Notes under the pieces: generated by a model | What the model saw: the letters and a program-made list of their open reading frames with translations, nothing else | Told to the model about the DNA's origin: nothing | The model's database searches: none | Part shown: positions 48,842-57,068 of the stretch, in pieces | How positions within the stretch are numbered: position 1 is the stretch's first letter | Layout of the letters: the number at the start of each line of letters is the position of its first letter | Program-made: the position numbers and the translations under genes | Origin: JACCVL01 sp038232655 | GTDB lineage: Bacteria; Actinomycetota; Actinomycetes; Propionibacteriales; Nocardioidaceae | Length of the DNA stretch: 64,000 nucleotides | Direction: 5' to 3' | Assembly: GCA_038232655.1 (NCBI GenBank) | Contig: JBBSNM010000001.1 | Span: 83,626-147,625, forward strand

Positions 48842-50431
48842 CTAGGACTCAGCGTGTGGGTGGCCAATAGGGAGTTCTCCCCATGCCATCAGGCCGTGCT
48901 CCGCTGCGAACAGTGTCGCTGCGGCGCGGCTGGACACGCCGACCTTGCGGTAGGCGTTCTGGATGTGCCGATCCGCCGTCTTCGTCGAGATGCCAAGTGC
49001 CCGTGCGATCTGTCGGGTCAGGTGGCCCCGGGCCAGCATGGCGAGGACCTGGGCCTCTCGCTTGGTCAGTCTGGCGACACGGGTGAGCTCCGGCGGCGGC
49101 TGCCCAGCCGCGGTGACGACGGCGGCGACGGCGTCCGGATCCAGGCGCCCCGCATTCGCCTCCCCGGCGACGTACGCCGCAGCAGCCTCGAGTGTGAGCG
49201 CCGTACGGTACCGCCGGGGCTCGACCTTGCTCTGGTACGCGACGGCCGCGGCGAGCAGCCGCGCTGGCACCGGGAGCTGTGCGGCGAGCGCGCCGCGGTG
49301 ATAGCCGGAGCCGTCAACCCGCTCGTGGTGTGCGCACGAGACGGGGGCCAGGGTGGCCAAGAATCCGCTCCGGGACAGCACGCGATCGGTGTGGTACGGG
49401 TGGAGGCGTGCTTGCTCGGCCTCGTCCGCGTCGAGTGGGCCGGGCTTGTTCCAGATCCGGGCGTGGACGGCGACCCGGCCGATGTCGTGCAGCCACCCAG
49501 CACGCCGCAACGCGGTCACCGCGGGCGGACGCAAGCCCACGTGCTCCGCAGCCCGGCCGGCCAGCGCGGCCACCGCCGCCGAGTGTCCGGTCAGGTCGGG
49601 CGAGACCAGGTCGGCGAACCGCCCCATCGCCGCGAGCCCGCGGTCAAGGTCGGAGTCCCGCAGCCAGCGCCAGCGACCGGGCTCGGCATCGAGAGACGCG
49701 GCCGGGGCCTGGGCCACAGGTGCGAGGATGTCGACACTGTTCTGGACCAGGCAGGTCGCGATCTCGGGATCGAAGGCGTGTCCGGACCGCTCGGAAATGC
49801 GATCGCGGGCATGCTGGTGGCCGCCGATCAACCGCTGGAAGGCGGCTTCCACTGCGACGTGGACGATTCGCATCACCAGCGGGATCTGCTCCCCACTCGC
49901 GCGGCGGAGCGGCCCCTTGCCGTCCCACCGGTCGGTGAGGAACGTGAGCAACTCCGGGACCGACGCCGGCGCCCCCATCTGCCCGGCCAGCATCCCGGCG
50001 ACCTCGCAGTTGGCGCTGATCGCAGCCTGGGCGTTCCTCGCCATGCGGGGCAGCCGCCAGGCGATCTGGGCCGTGCGCCCCATCCAGCGGGCGTCGGGGT
50101 CAGGCAGCGACCGCAATAGCCCGAGGAACGACTCGCGGGGCGTCCCGTATTTGACGGGGTGGAAGTGCTCGGTCATCGAGCTTCCGAAGATCTGGGCGGC
50201 CACGTGCACTTCGGTCGTGCAGCCTGCATGAGCGAGGAGTGAGGCGTAGTACACCTCGATGGCCGTGTCCTGGTCCACGCCGAGACGCTCAGCGAGGCGC
50301 GTCGCCATCAGCGTCGTCTGCAGGCCGTGCTCGAAAGGAAATCCCATGCCGAGATCGGTCGCCAAGCACAGCGCCCCGATGAGTTCCGCCGTGCGGACCT
50401 GGTCAGTCGCGTCGGGATCGGTGTGTGCCAC
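48842..50431 (-). CDS. Regulator with two tandem HD domains and a LuxR-type DNA-binding domain
   Basis: 529 residues. Module 1 (about 10-200) is a degenerate HD domain (LLAHAG where HD is expected, RWDGKGPL later). Module 2 (about 270-400) keeps HD phosphohydrolase ligands: His283, His315-Asp316 (LHDIGRVAV), His344, His368/369, then DGSGYH where HD-GYP proteins have GYP. A LuxR-type helix-turn-helix follows at 455-510 (LTKREAQVLAMLARGHLTRQIARALGIS). It likely senses or cleaves a nucleotide and regulates transcription; ligand and targets are unknown. GTG 50431 lies 6 nt after a TAGCGT box (443-438), suggesting a leaderless mRNA. The DNA upstream is a decayed patch. Confidence 0.82.
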   Translation of the reverse strand: MAHTDPDATDQVRTAELIGALCLATDLGMGFPFEHGLQTTLMATRLAERLGVDQDTAIEVYYASLLAHAGCTTEVHVAAQIFGSSMTEHFHPVKYGTPRESFLGLLRSLPDPDARWMGRTAQIAWRLPRMARNAQAAISANCEVAGMLAGQMGAPASVPELLTFLTDRWDGKGPLRRASGEQIPLVMRIVHVAVEAAFQRLIGGHQHARDRISERSGHAFDPEIATCLVQNSVDILAPVAQAPAASLDAEPGRWRWLRDSDLDRGLAAMGRFADLVSPDLTGHSAAVAALAGRAAEHVGLRPPAVTALRRAGWLHDIGRVAVHARIWNKPGPLDADEAEQARLHPYHTDRVLSRSGFLATLAPVSCAHHERVDGSGYHRGALAAQLPVPARLLAAAVAYQSKVEPRRYRTALTLEAAAAYVAGEANAGRLDPDAVAAVVTAAGQPPPELTRVARLTKREAQVLAMLARGHLTRQIARALGISTKTADRHIQNAYRKVGVSSRAAATLFAAEHGLMAWGELPIGHPHAES

Positions 50432-50437
50432 ATTCAG

Positions 50438-50443
50438 ACGCTA
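50438..50443 (-). promoter_or_regulatory. -10 box of the HD/LuxR regulator gene
   Basis: TAGCGT on the minus strand ends 6 nt before the GTG start, again the leaderless spacing. No -35 recognised. Confidence 0.42.
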
Positions 50444-50611
50444 GCGCCGATCGTGATGCCGAGTTCCACGTTCTGGCGAGAGTGCTCGGGGTCGCCGCGC
50501 AGCACCGATGTCTTGCGTCTGACTTCGTCCGGTCGTCTGGGAGGGGAAATACCCAGCCAGTGTCGGTGTGCCTGAGCCGGCTGGAGGCTGGTTGCGTTGT
50601 CTGCTACGGGC
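50444..50611. other. Non-coding stretch, nothing recognised
   Basis: Between the regulator promoter and the transposase-like remnant. Both strands show only short frames without coding character. It could be the eroded left part of the neighbouring mobile-element remnant. Confidence 0.4.
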
Positions 50612-50817
50612 ATGTCGAACAGGAAGCGGCGGCGGCTGTCGCCGAGCGAGAAGTACGACATCTTTGTGTCGGTGCTCCGGTGCCGGGTAGGCCGGGGATG
50701 AGCCGGGAGGCCGCGGCGTTGGAGGCCGTGCAGGTCGAGATCGCACGGTTGCGGGCAACGGTGACCGAGCAGTCGGTGGCGTTGCATCTGCACGAGGGAA
50801 AATCGCGTTGGGACTGA
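50612..50817 (+). pseudogene. Remnant of a small transposase-type helix-turn-helix ORF
   Basis: ATG 50612 opens MSNRKRRRLSPSEKYDIFVS, like the N-terminus of small transposase OrfA/HTH proteins, but that frame stops after 29 codons. Another frame then gives VPGRPGMSREAAALEAVQVE and IARLRATVTEQSVALHLHEG, a coiled-coil C-terminus of the same kind of protein, ending TGA 50815-50817. The DNA-binding helices between are missing, so a deletion plus frame change has destroyed the gene. No terminal inverted repeats were found. Family named from sequence style only. Confidence 0.5.
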
Positions 50818-51138
50818 CCGCCGGCCCGTTCCCGCCGCGAGTCGACGCGCCGGCCAGGTTGGCCGGTGGCTCGATCGTCGGCGTCGTGCTTGCCGCCGCA
50901 ATGGTGCTGGCCGCATTCGCGGGTGGGCAGGCGCCGTCGTGTCGGCGATGAGCGCACTCGCCACCGACGCGACGCGTGGCGTCGCCCTCGGCCTGCAGAA
51001 CCTCGCCCTCCTGACCGGCGGGGCCCTCGGCACCGCGGCCGCCGCCTCACCGACCTCGCCATTACCCAGCTGGCGGTGCTGGTGCTCGCTCGTGCGGCAC
51101 GTCGTCAGCCTGCCCCGTCGCCGCCGCTGAGACGGTAG
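50797..51138 (+). pseudogene. C-terminal fragment of an MFS efflux transporter, frameshifted
   Basis: Three consecutive frames together read as the last helices of an EmrB/QacA-type transporter. The pieces are GGSIVGVVLAAAMVLAAFAG, then (after a shift near 50930) VVSAMSALATDATRGVALGL followed by QNLALLTGGALGTAAAA, then (after a shift near 51048) LTDLAITQLAVLVLARAARR up to TAG 51136-51138. The N-terminal three quarters are absent. It directly follows the transposase-like remnant, as expected if an insertion cut the gene and both then decayed. Confidence 0.6.
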
Positions 51139-51172
51139 AACTCGGCTGACGGGCAGCAGCGGGGTGGCTCGG

Positions 51173-51907
51173 TCACCCCAGGCCGACGCCGACCGCGCTC
51201 CCGATGGCGAAGGTCAGCGCGGCGGCACCGCCACCGAGCACAAGCTGGCGCACTCCCCCGTACCACCAGCTGCGCTGGGTCACCGTCGTCACCATGGCGC
51301 CGCACGCGAACAGCCCCACAAAAGACAGCAGCACCGCGGGCAGCAGGGACGTGGCGCCCAGCAGGTAGGGCAGCACCGGAAGCACGGCGCCGACCGCGAA
51401 GGCGACGAACGACGACGCCGCGGCCAGCACCGGCGACGCCAGGTCCTCGGCGTCAACGCCGAACTCCTCACGGGCGTGCACCCGCACGGCGTTGTCCGGA
51501 TCGGAGTGCACCTGCTCGGCGATCTCGGCGGCCAGCTCGCGGCTGATGCCCTTGGCGGCATACATCGCGGCCAGCTCGGCCATCTCGCCCGCCGGGTTGC
51601 GCTCGATCTCGATCCGCTCGATGTCGATCTGGGCTGCGGCGAACTCCGACTGGCTTGCGACCGAGGTGTACTCCCCCGCCGCCATCGAAAACGCCCCGGC
51701 GGCCATCCCCGCCAGCCCCGCCAGCACCACCGGCTGGGAGTTGCCGGACCCGGTTCCGCCGACGACGCCGGCGATCAGGGCGAAGTTCGATACCAGGCCG
51801 TCCATGGCGCCGAACACCGCCGGCCGCAGCCACCCGCCGGTGACGTCGGGGTGCTCGTGCTGGATCTGCTTGGCATCCGGTAGCTGATGGGGGTCGGGGG
51901 CTGTCAT
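51173..51907 (-). CDS. VIT1/CCC1-family iron/manganese transporter
   Basis: 244 residues. RPAVFGAMDGLVSNFALIAGVVG is the first helix signature, with the metal-selecting Asp and Asn; GLAGMAAGAFSMAAGEYTSVASQ is the second, with the GEY motif. A cytoplasmic, Glu-rich metal-binding insert follows (IERIEIERNPAGEMAELA to about residue 150), then three more helices. The family exports or sequesters Fe2+/Mn2+. ATG 51907 overlaps the lgt stop by 4 nt (ATGA), placing it last in the trp-sco-lgt chain; this may reflect coupling rather than shared function. Confidence 0.88.
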   Translation of the reverse strand: MTAPDPHQLPDAKQIQHEHPDVTGGWLRPAVFGAMDGLVSNFALIAGVVGGTGSGNSQPVVLAGLAGMAAGAFSMAAGEYTSVASQSEFAAAQIDIERIEIERNPAGEMAELAAMYAAKGISRELAAEIAEQVHSDPDNAVRVHAREEFGVDAEDLASPVLAAASSFVAFAVGAVLPVLPYLLGATSLLPAVLLSFVGLFACGAMVTTVTQRSWWYGGVRQLVLGGGAAALTFAIGSAVGVGLG

Positions 51908-52974
51908 CGCTCGACCTTCCGGTCAGCGGGGGTCGCGCCGGCGGATGGCTCGGCTGCCGCTGTCTCGCCCGTGGCCGACTCCTCGTCGGCGGTCTGGTCC
52001 GCGGTCTCGTCGCCGGTCTTCTCAGCGGTCCCGTCGGCGGCCTTACCGGTCTTGGCGGCCGGGTGCTCGCTGGCGCCGGCGCCCACTGTCTTCACGCTCC
52101 CAGACTCAGCCACCGGCTCCCTGCCCGGCAACGACACGCTGGTCTCGCGGCCGGGACGCAACCGGCCGACGACCACGAGGTAGGCGACGGCGAGGGCGAA
52201 CACGATGATCGAGGTCCAGACGTTGAGCCGCAGCGGCCCGATCACCTCGGCGTCGTCGATGCGCAGCATCTCGATCCACCCCCGGCCGAGGGTGTAGAGC
52301 GCGACGTACAGCGCGAACGCCCGACCATGACCGAGGCGCAGCCAGCGGTCGACGGTGATGACGAGTACCGCAACACCGATGTTCCAGAAGAACTCGTACA
52401 GGAAGGTGGGATGGAAGGTGCTGAACTGCTCGAAGCCGACCGGCCGCATCAGCGGATCGATCTCGAGCCCCCACGGCTGGTCCGTCGGCCGCCCGAACAG
52501 CTCCTGGTTGAACCAATTGCCCCAGCGGCCGATGGCCTGGGCGAGCACGATCCCGGGAGCGACGGCGTCGGCGAAGACCGGCAGCCGCACACCGGCCCGC
52601 CGGGTCCCGATCCAGGCACCCACGGCGCCGAGCAGCACCGCCCCCCAGATGCCGAGACCGCCGCGCCATACGTACAGCACGTTCACCAGCGACCCGTCGG
52701 CGCCGAAGTAGGCCTCCGGCGTGCTCAGCACGTGGTAGAGCCGCGCCCCGACTAGACCGAACGGGATCGCCCAGACCGCCACGTCGTACACCAGCCCGGC
52801 GCGGCCGCCGCGCTGCTGCCAGCGCCGCTCGCTCAGCCACAGGCAGACGACGACGCCGAGCACGATGCACAGCGCGTAGGCGCGGATCGGCACCGGCCCC
52901 AAGAACCAGACCCCCTGCTCCGGGCTGGGGATCGTGGCGGGCAACAGCTGGGTGAGCACGGTCGAGCCTCTCAT
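51904..52974 (-). CDS. lgt: Prolipoprotein diacylglyceryl transferase
   Basis: 356 residues; transfers diacylglycerol to the lipobox Cys of secreted lipoproteins. AIGRWGNWFNQELFG is the Lgt signature; FGLVGARLYHVLSTPEAY and FHPTFLYEFFWNIG, and GRGWIEMLRIDD, are further conserved blocks, across about seven helices. The last 80 residues form a disordered Glu/Ala/Thr-rich cytoplasmic tail common in actinomycetes. ATG 52974 overlaps the Sco gene stop (ATGA); a GTG at 52959 is an alternative. Several lipoproteins in this window would need it. Confidence 0.93.
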   Translation of the reverse strand: MRGSTVLTQLLPATIPSPEQGVWFLGPVPIRAYALCIVLGVVVCLWLSERRWQQRGGRAGLVYDVAVWAIPFGLVGARLYHVLSTPEAYFGADGSLVNVLYVWRGGLGIWGAVLLGAVGAWIGTRRAGVRLPVFADAVAPGIVLAQAIGRWGNWFNQELFGRPTDQPWGLEIDPLMRPVGFEQFSTFHPTFLYEFFWNIGVAVLVITVDRWLRLGHGRAFALYVALYTLGRGWIEMLRIDDAEVIGPLRLNVWTSIIVFALAVAYLVVVGRLRPGRETSVSLPGREPVAESGSVKTVGAGASEHPAAKTGKAADGTAEKTGDETADQTADEESATGETAAAEPSAGATPADRKVER

Positions 52975-53675
52975 CCGGCCGGTGCGGCGTCGGTGGCCAG
53001 CCGCGCCAGGTCATCGGTCAGGTCGTCCACCGAGACACCCTGGCTCCAGACCAGCACGCCGTCATCGCCGACGTAGCCGATCAGCTGGGCGCCGTGTCCG
53101 ACCTCGTACCCACCGCTCGGCAACTTGGGGCCCTTCTCGATGGCGATGCCCATGGCGCCGGCGAGGTCGACGATGATGTCGAGCTCGCCGGTGAGGCCGG
53201 TGAAGTCGGGGTCGAAGCGGCCCAGGTATCGGCGCAACGTTGCCGGATCGTCGCGGGCGGGGTCGCTGGTGACGAAGACGACCCGCACCTGGTCGCGCAG
53301 CCGCTCCGGCAGCCGGGCAACCGCGAGCGTCAGGTCCGACATCACCAGCGTGCACACGTCCGGACAGTTGGTGTAGCCGAAGAAGAAGACCGTCACCGGC
53401 CGGTCGAGGTCTGCGGGCAGGGCGAACCGGCTGCCATCGTCGCTGGTCAGCCTCGCCCGAGGCAGCGGAAGCGGGGGCGCGACCTCGAGCCCGGCGAAGT
53501 CGGAGTCGTTCGCGCGGTCGTGGACCACCACCGGCGGGCCGTCGTCGGCTGCAGAACTCGGCTCGGCAGGTTGACCGGTGGCGAACATGCCGCAGCCGGC
53601 GAGCCCGGTCAGCAAGGCCACCGCACCGGTCGCGGCGGCACGCGCCCACGGTGCCCGACGCTGGCCGCCGGTCAT
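52971..53675 (-). CDS. Sco1/SenC-family copper chaperone lipoprotein
   Basis: 234 residues. Signal peptide with lipobox LAGC (Cys28), then a thioredoxin-like Sco domain. The copper ligands are Cys104 and Cys108 in GYTNCPDVCTL and His194 in VGHGAQLIG. The role is delivery of copper to the CuA site of cytochrome c oxidase, or thiol-redox control, on the outer face of the membrane. Its ATG overlaps the trpA stop by 4 nt and its stop overlaps lgt, the enzyme that lipidates it. Confidence 0.9.
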   Translation of the reverse strand: MTGGQRRAPWARAAATGAVALLTGLAGCGMFATGQPAEPSSAADDGPPVVVHDRANDSDFAGLEVAPPLPLPRARLTSDDGSRFALPADLDRPVTVFFFGYTNCPDVCTLVMSDLTLAVARLPERLRDQVRVVFVTSDPARDDPATLRRYLGRFDPDFTGLTGELDIIVDLAGAMGIAIEKGPKLPSGGYEVGHGAQLIGYVGDDGVLVWSQGVSVDDLTDDLARLATDAAPAG

Positions 53676-54493
53676 GCCGGCGCCTCGGCCGCCCCGCGCA
53701 CCCCGCCGGCGAGGTCACGCGAGAGCTCGGTGACGGCGGCGATCCCGGCGCCGCGGTCAGCACCCGCGTCCAGCAGCCGGCGGACGAACGCCGACCCGAC
53801 GATCACGGCATCGGCGAAAGCGCCGACCTCGGCCGCCTGCGCACCGTTGCTCACCCCCAGCCCGACACCCACCGGCAGGCCGGCCGCATCCGCAATCCGC
53901 CGGGTGCGCATGACCAGGGTGGGTGCGTCGGTGCTGATGGCCTCGCGGGCACCGGTCACCCCCATCACCGCGGTGGCGTAGACGAAACCGCGGCAGGCCG
54001 CCACCGTGGACTCGATCCGCGCCTGCGTCGACGACGGGGCGACGAGGAAGACCCTGTCCAGGTCATGGGTGTCCGAGGCGGCCACCCAGTCCGCCGCCTC
54101 GTCGGGGATCAGGTCGGGGGTGATCAGGCCGGCGCCGCCGGCGGCGGCCAGCCGGCCCGCGAACCGGTCCACACCGAACCGCTCGACCGGGTTCCAGTAC
54201 GTCATGACCAGCGTGGGCACCCCGGTGGCGGCCACCGCCTCGACCACGCGGAACGTGTCCGCCGTACGCGTCCCGCCCGCCAGCGCAGCCTCGGTGGCTC
54301 GCTGGATGGTGGGGCCGTCCATCACCGGGTCGCTGTACGGCAGCCCGACCTCGACGACGTCCACCCCGGCAGCCACCATCGCCTGCAGCGCGGCGATGGA
54401 GCCCTCGACGGTGGGGAAGCCGGCTGGCAGGTAGCCGACAAGTGCCGCACGGCCCTCGGCACGGGTGCGTGCCAGCGCCGCGCGCACGCTCAC
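53672..54493 (-). CDS. trpA: Tryptophan synthase alpha subunit
   Basis: 273 residues; cleaves indole-3-glycerol phosphate to indole, which is channelled to TrpB. The catalytic Glu and Asp sit in VDVVEVGLPYSDPVMDGPTIQ. VMTYWNPVERFG, APSSTQARI, GFVYATAVMGVTGAR and VGVGLGVSNGAQ are standard loops. Its start overlaps the trpB stop by 4 nt, ensuring equal synthesis of the two subunits. Confidence 0.96.
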   Translation of the reverse strand: MSVRAALARTRAEGRAALVGYLPAGFPTVEGSIAALQAMVAAGVDVVEVGLPYSDPVMDGPTIQRATEAALAGGTRTADTFRVVEAVAATGVPTLVMTYWNPVERFGVDRFAGRLAAAGGAGLITPDLIPDEAADWVAASDTHDLDRVFLVAPSSTQARIESTVAACRGFVYATAVMGVTGAREAISTDAPTLVMRTRRIADAAGLPVGVGLGVSNGAQAAEVGAFADAVIVGSAFVRRLLDAGADRGAGIAAVTELSRDLAGGVRGAAEAPA

Positions 54494-55818
54494 GACGTCA
54501 GGTCCGACTGATCAGCGGGGGCGTCGGTGTGCAGGTCACCCGCACGGTCGTCGGCCACCACGCCGGCCTGCTCGGCGTCGAGGTCCGGACCCGCCTCGGC
54601 CAGCCCGAAGTACTGCGCCGCGGTGTGCATGTCCTTGTCGCCGCGACCGGACAGGTTCACGACGATCACGGCTTCGGGGCCGAGCTCGGTGGCGACGTCG
54701 AGCGCGCCGGCGATCGCGTGCGCTGACTCGATCGCCGGGATGATCCCCTCGGTGCGCGACAGCAGCGCGAACGCCTTCATCGCCTCGGCATCGGTCACCG
54801 GCGCGTACGTGGCCCGCCCGGTCTCGGCCAGCCACGAGTGCTCGGGGCCCACCCCGGGGTAGTCCAGCCCGGCGCTGATCGAGTGCGACTCGACGGTCTG
54901 CCCGTCGTCGTCTTGCAGCAGGAACGAGCGGGCGCCGTGCAGCACGCCGACGTCGCCGCCGGTGATGGTGGCGGCGTGCCGACCGGTCGCGATCCCGTCA
55001 CCGCCGGCCTCGAAGCCGTACAGCCGCACCGCCGTGTCGGGCACGAAGGCGGTGAAGATGCCGATGGCATTGGAGCCGCCGCCGACGCACGCGCACACCG
55101 CATCGGGCAGCCGGCCCGTCAGCGCCAGCACCTGCTCGCGCGCCTCGTCCCCGATGCCGCGGGTGAAGTCGCGGACCATCGCCGGGAACGGGTGCGCCCC
55201 GGCGGCGGTGCCGAGCAGGTAGTGGGTGTCGTCCACGCTGGTCACCCAGTCGCGCAGCGCCTCGTTGATGGCGTCCTTGAGCGTGCGGCTGCCGGTGGTG
55301 ACCGGGACGACCTCGGCGCCGAGCACCCGCATCCGGGCCACGTTGAGGGCCTGCCGCTCGATGTCGACCTCGCCCATGTAGACGACGCAGTCGAGATCGA
55401 GGTAGGCGCAGGCGGTCGCGGTGGCCACGCCGTGCTGGCCCGCCCCGGTCTCGGCGATGACCCGGGTCTTGCCCATCCGCTTGGTCAGCAGTGCCTGGCC
55501 GAGCACGTTGCGCACCTTGTGCGCACCGGTGTGGTTCAGGTCCTCGCGCTTGAGCAGGATGCGAGCGCCCGCGACCGCGGACAGGCGGGTCGCGTCGTAG
55601 AGCAGGCTCGGCGCCCCGGCGTACTCGCGCAGCATCTCGTCCAGGCGCCGGCGGAAACCGTCGTCGACCATTGCCGAGCGCCAGGCCTGCTCGAGCTCGT
55701 CCAGGGGTCCGATCAGCGCCTCGGGCATGAACCGGCCGCCGAAGCGACCGAAATGCCCGCTGGCGTCGGGGACCGCCGCCGGAGCCGTTGGCGTGCGATC
55801 GTCTGCAAGCGTCGTCAT
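54490..55818 (-). CDS. trpB: Tryptophan synthase beta subunit
   Basis: 442 residues; condenses indole with serine using pyridoxal phosphate. The PLP lysine is Lys101 in DLNHTGAHKVRN. AETGAGQHGVATA is the substrate carboxylate loop; CVGGGSNAIGIF binds the PLP phosphate; HSISAGLDYPGVGPEH is also conserved. The C-terminal tail after HTAAQYFGL is an extra 30 residues rich in Asp/Ala. ATG 55818, 20 bp after trpC. Confidence 0.96.
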   Translation of the reverse strand: MTTLADDRTPTAPAAVPDASGHFGRFGGRFMPEALIGPLDELEQAWRSAMVDDGFRRRLDEMLREYAGAPSLLYDATRLSAVAGARILLKREDLNHTGAHKVRNVLGQALLTKRMGKTRVIAETGAGQHGVATATACAYLDLDCVVYMGEVDIERQALNVARMRVLGAEVVPVTTGSRTLKDAINEALRDWVTSVDDTHYLLGTAAGAHPFPAMVRDFTRGIGDEAREQVLALTGRLPDAVCACVGGGSNAIGIFTAFVPDTAVRLYGFEAGGDGIATGRHAATITGGDVGVLHGARSFLLQDDDGQTVESHSISAGLDYPGVGPEHSWLAETGRATYAPVTDAEAMKAFALLSRTEGIIPAIESAHAIAGALDVATELGPEAVIVVNLSGRGDKDMHTAAQYFGLAEAGPDLDAEQAGVVADDRAGDLHTDAPADQSDLTS

Positions 55819-55838
55819 CAGGGTCTGCGTCTCACCGT

Positions 55839-56645
55839 TCAGTGTCGGGTCCTGAGGGCCGGGTGAGCGCCGGCGGCCACCAGGTCGGCGACCGTGGCGC
55901 GGGGGTCGTCGCCGGTCACCAGGGTCTCACCGACCAGCACGACATCGGCGCCGCAGCGTGCGTACTCGATCACGTCGTGCGGGCCGCGCACCCCCGACTC
56001 GGCGATTCGCACCACATGCTCGGGGATGCGTGGCGCCAGCCGGGAGAACGCCGTCCGGTCCACCTCCAGGGTCTTCAGGTCGCGTGCGTTGACGCCGATG
56101 AGCTCGGCGTCGGCGTCCAGCGCACGCTCCAGCTCGGCCTCGTCATGCACCTCCACCAGTGGGGTGAGACCCATGCTGACCGAGCGCTCCACCAGCGACA
56201 CCAGGGCGGGCTGGTCGAGCGCGGCGACGATCAGCAGTGCCATGTCGGCGCCGGCGGCTCGCGCCTCCCACAGCTGGTACGACGACACGATGAAGTCCTT
56301 GCGGAGCACCGGCATGCTCACGTGCGCCCGGACGCTGCGCAGGTCGTCGAGCGACCCGCCGAAGCGTCGGCGCTCGGTCAGCACGCTCACCGCCGCCGCA
56401 CCACCGGACTCGTACTCGACGGCCAACGCGGCCGGGTCGTCGATCGCGGCCAGCGCTCCCCGGCTGGGGCTCGCACGCTTGACCTCGGCGATCACCGACA
56501 CCCCAGACGAGCGGAATGCGGGCATCGGATCGAGCGCCGGGTCCTGCCGGCTGGCCTGGCCCTTGACGTCCGCCAGCGATAAGGCCGCCTCCCGGTCGGC
56601 GAGGTCGAGCCTCGCTCCGGCGACGATCTCGTCGAGCACGGACAT
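55839..56645 (-). CDS. trpC: Indole-3-glycerol phosphate synthase
   Basis: 268 residues. MSVLDEIVAGARLDLADRE, VIAEVKRASPSRGALA (catalytic Lys and substrate loop), SVLTERRRFGGSLDDL, LRKDFIVSSYQLWEARAAGAD and LIGVNARDLKTLEVD are conserved. ATG 56645 lies behind a G-rich ribosome-binding site. It converts carboxyphenylamino-deoxyribulose phosphate to indole-3-glycerol phosphate for TrpA/TrpB directly downstream. The TrpF step before it is expected from PriA (63032-63766). Confidence 0.95.
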   Translation of the reverse strand: MSVLDEIVAGARLDLADREAALSLADVKGQASRQDPALDPMPAFRSSGVSVIAEVKRASPSRGALAAIDDPAALAVEYESGGAAAVSVLTERRRFGGSLDDLRSVRAHVSMPVLRKDFIVSSYQLWEARAAGADMALLIVAALDQPALVSLVERSVSMGLTPLVEVHDEAELERALDADAELIGVNARDLKTLEVDRTAFSRLAPRIPEHVVRIAESGVRGPHDVIEYARCGADVVLVGETLVTGDDPRATVADLVAAGAHPALRTRH

Positions 56646-56725
56646 GTCAGCCCCCCGGCGGGAACGGTTCGTCGGACGTTTCAGGGTACGACTCCGCCCG
56701 GCGGGTGAGGTGGTCGGGGCGAGGA

Positions 56726-56953
56726 TCAGGTCGCGTCGGCCGGCGAGCGCTCGTGCTGCGTGCGGTCGCCACCGAGACGCGCCGACGACATCACCAGACC
56801 GACGATCGGGGACACGACCACCAGCGCACAGCCGATCCAGAACATCACCCAGCTCGGGCCGATGACCAACGCGATGCCCCCGACCGTGAACCCCACCAGG
56901 CACAGGGAGACGGCGGTCCAGGCGGCAGGGGTGGACCCGTGGCTGTCTGACAT
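56726..56953 (-). CDS. Trp-operon-associated HGxxPAAW membrane protein
   Basis: 75 residues: SHGSTPAAWTAV matches the HGxxPAAW signature of small membrane proteins encoded in actinobacterial trp clusters. Two hydrophobic helices follow (LCLVGFTVGGIALVI and VMFWIGCALVVVSPIVGLVM), then a charged tail. Function unknown. ATG 56953 is chosen because it puts the signature at the very N-terminus. 80 bp upstream of trpC. Confidence 0.82.
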   Translation of the reverse strand: MSDSHGSTPAAWTAVSLCLVGFTVGGIALVIGPSWVMFWIGCALVVVSPIVGLVMSSARLGGDRTQHERSPADAT

Positions 56954-57068
56954 CGGAGCCGTCCTCGGGGTGCTGGGCGGAGCAGGAACCTGGCCGGGCC
57001 GGCCGTGCGCTACGTCGCGACCCGGCTTTCGTGTCCGTCCCATTGTGACGGGTTCGCATCGTGGCCGC

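Noticed and set aside
50444..51172. Terminal inverted repeats or target duplications of an intact insertion sequence
   Set aside because: None could be found by eye around the transposase-like remnant, so only a remnant is claimed.
56646..57068. A trp attenuator or leader peptide
   Set aside because: No Trp-rich short frame or competing hairpins were recognisable ahead of trpC.
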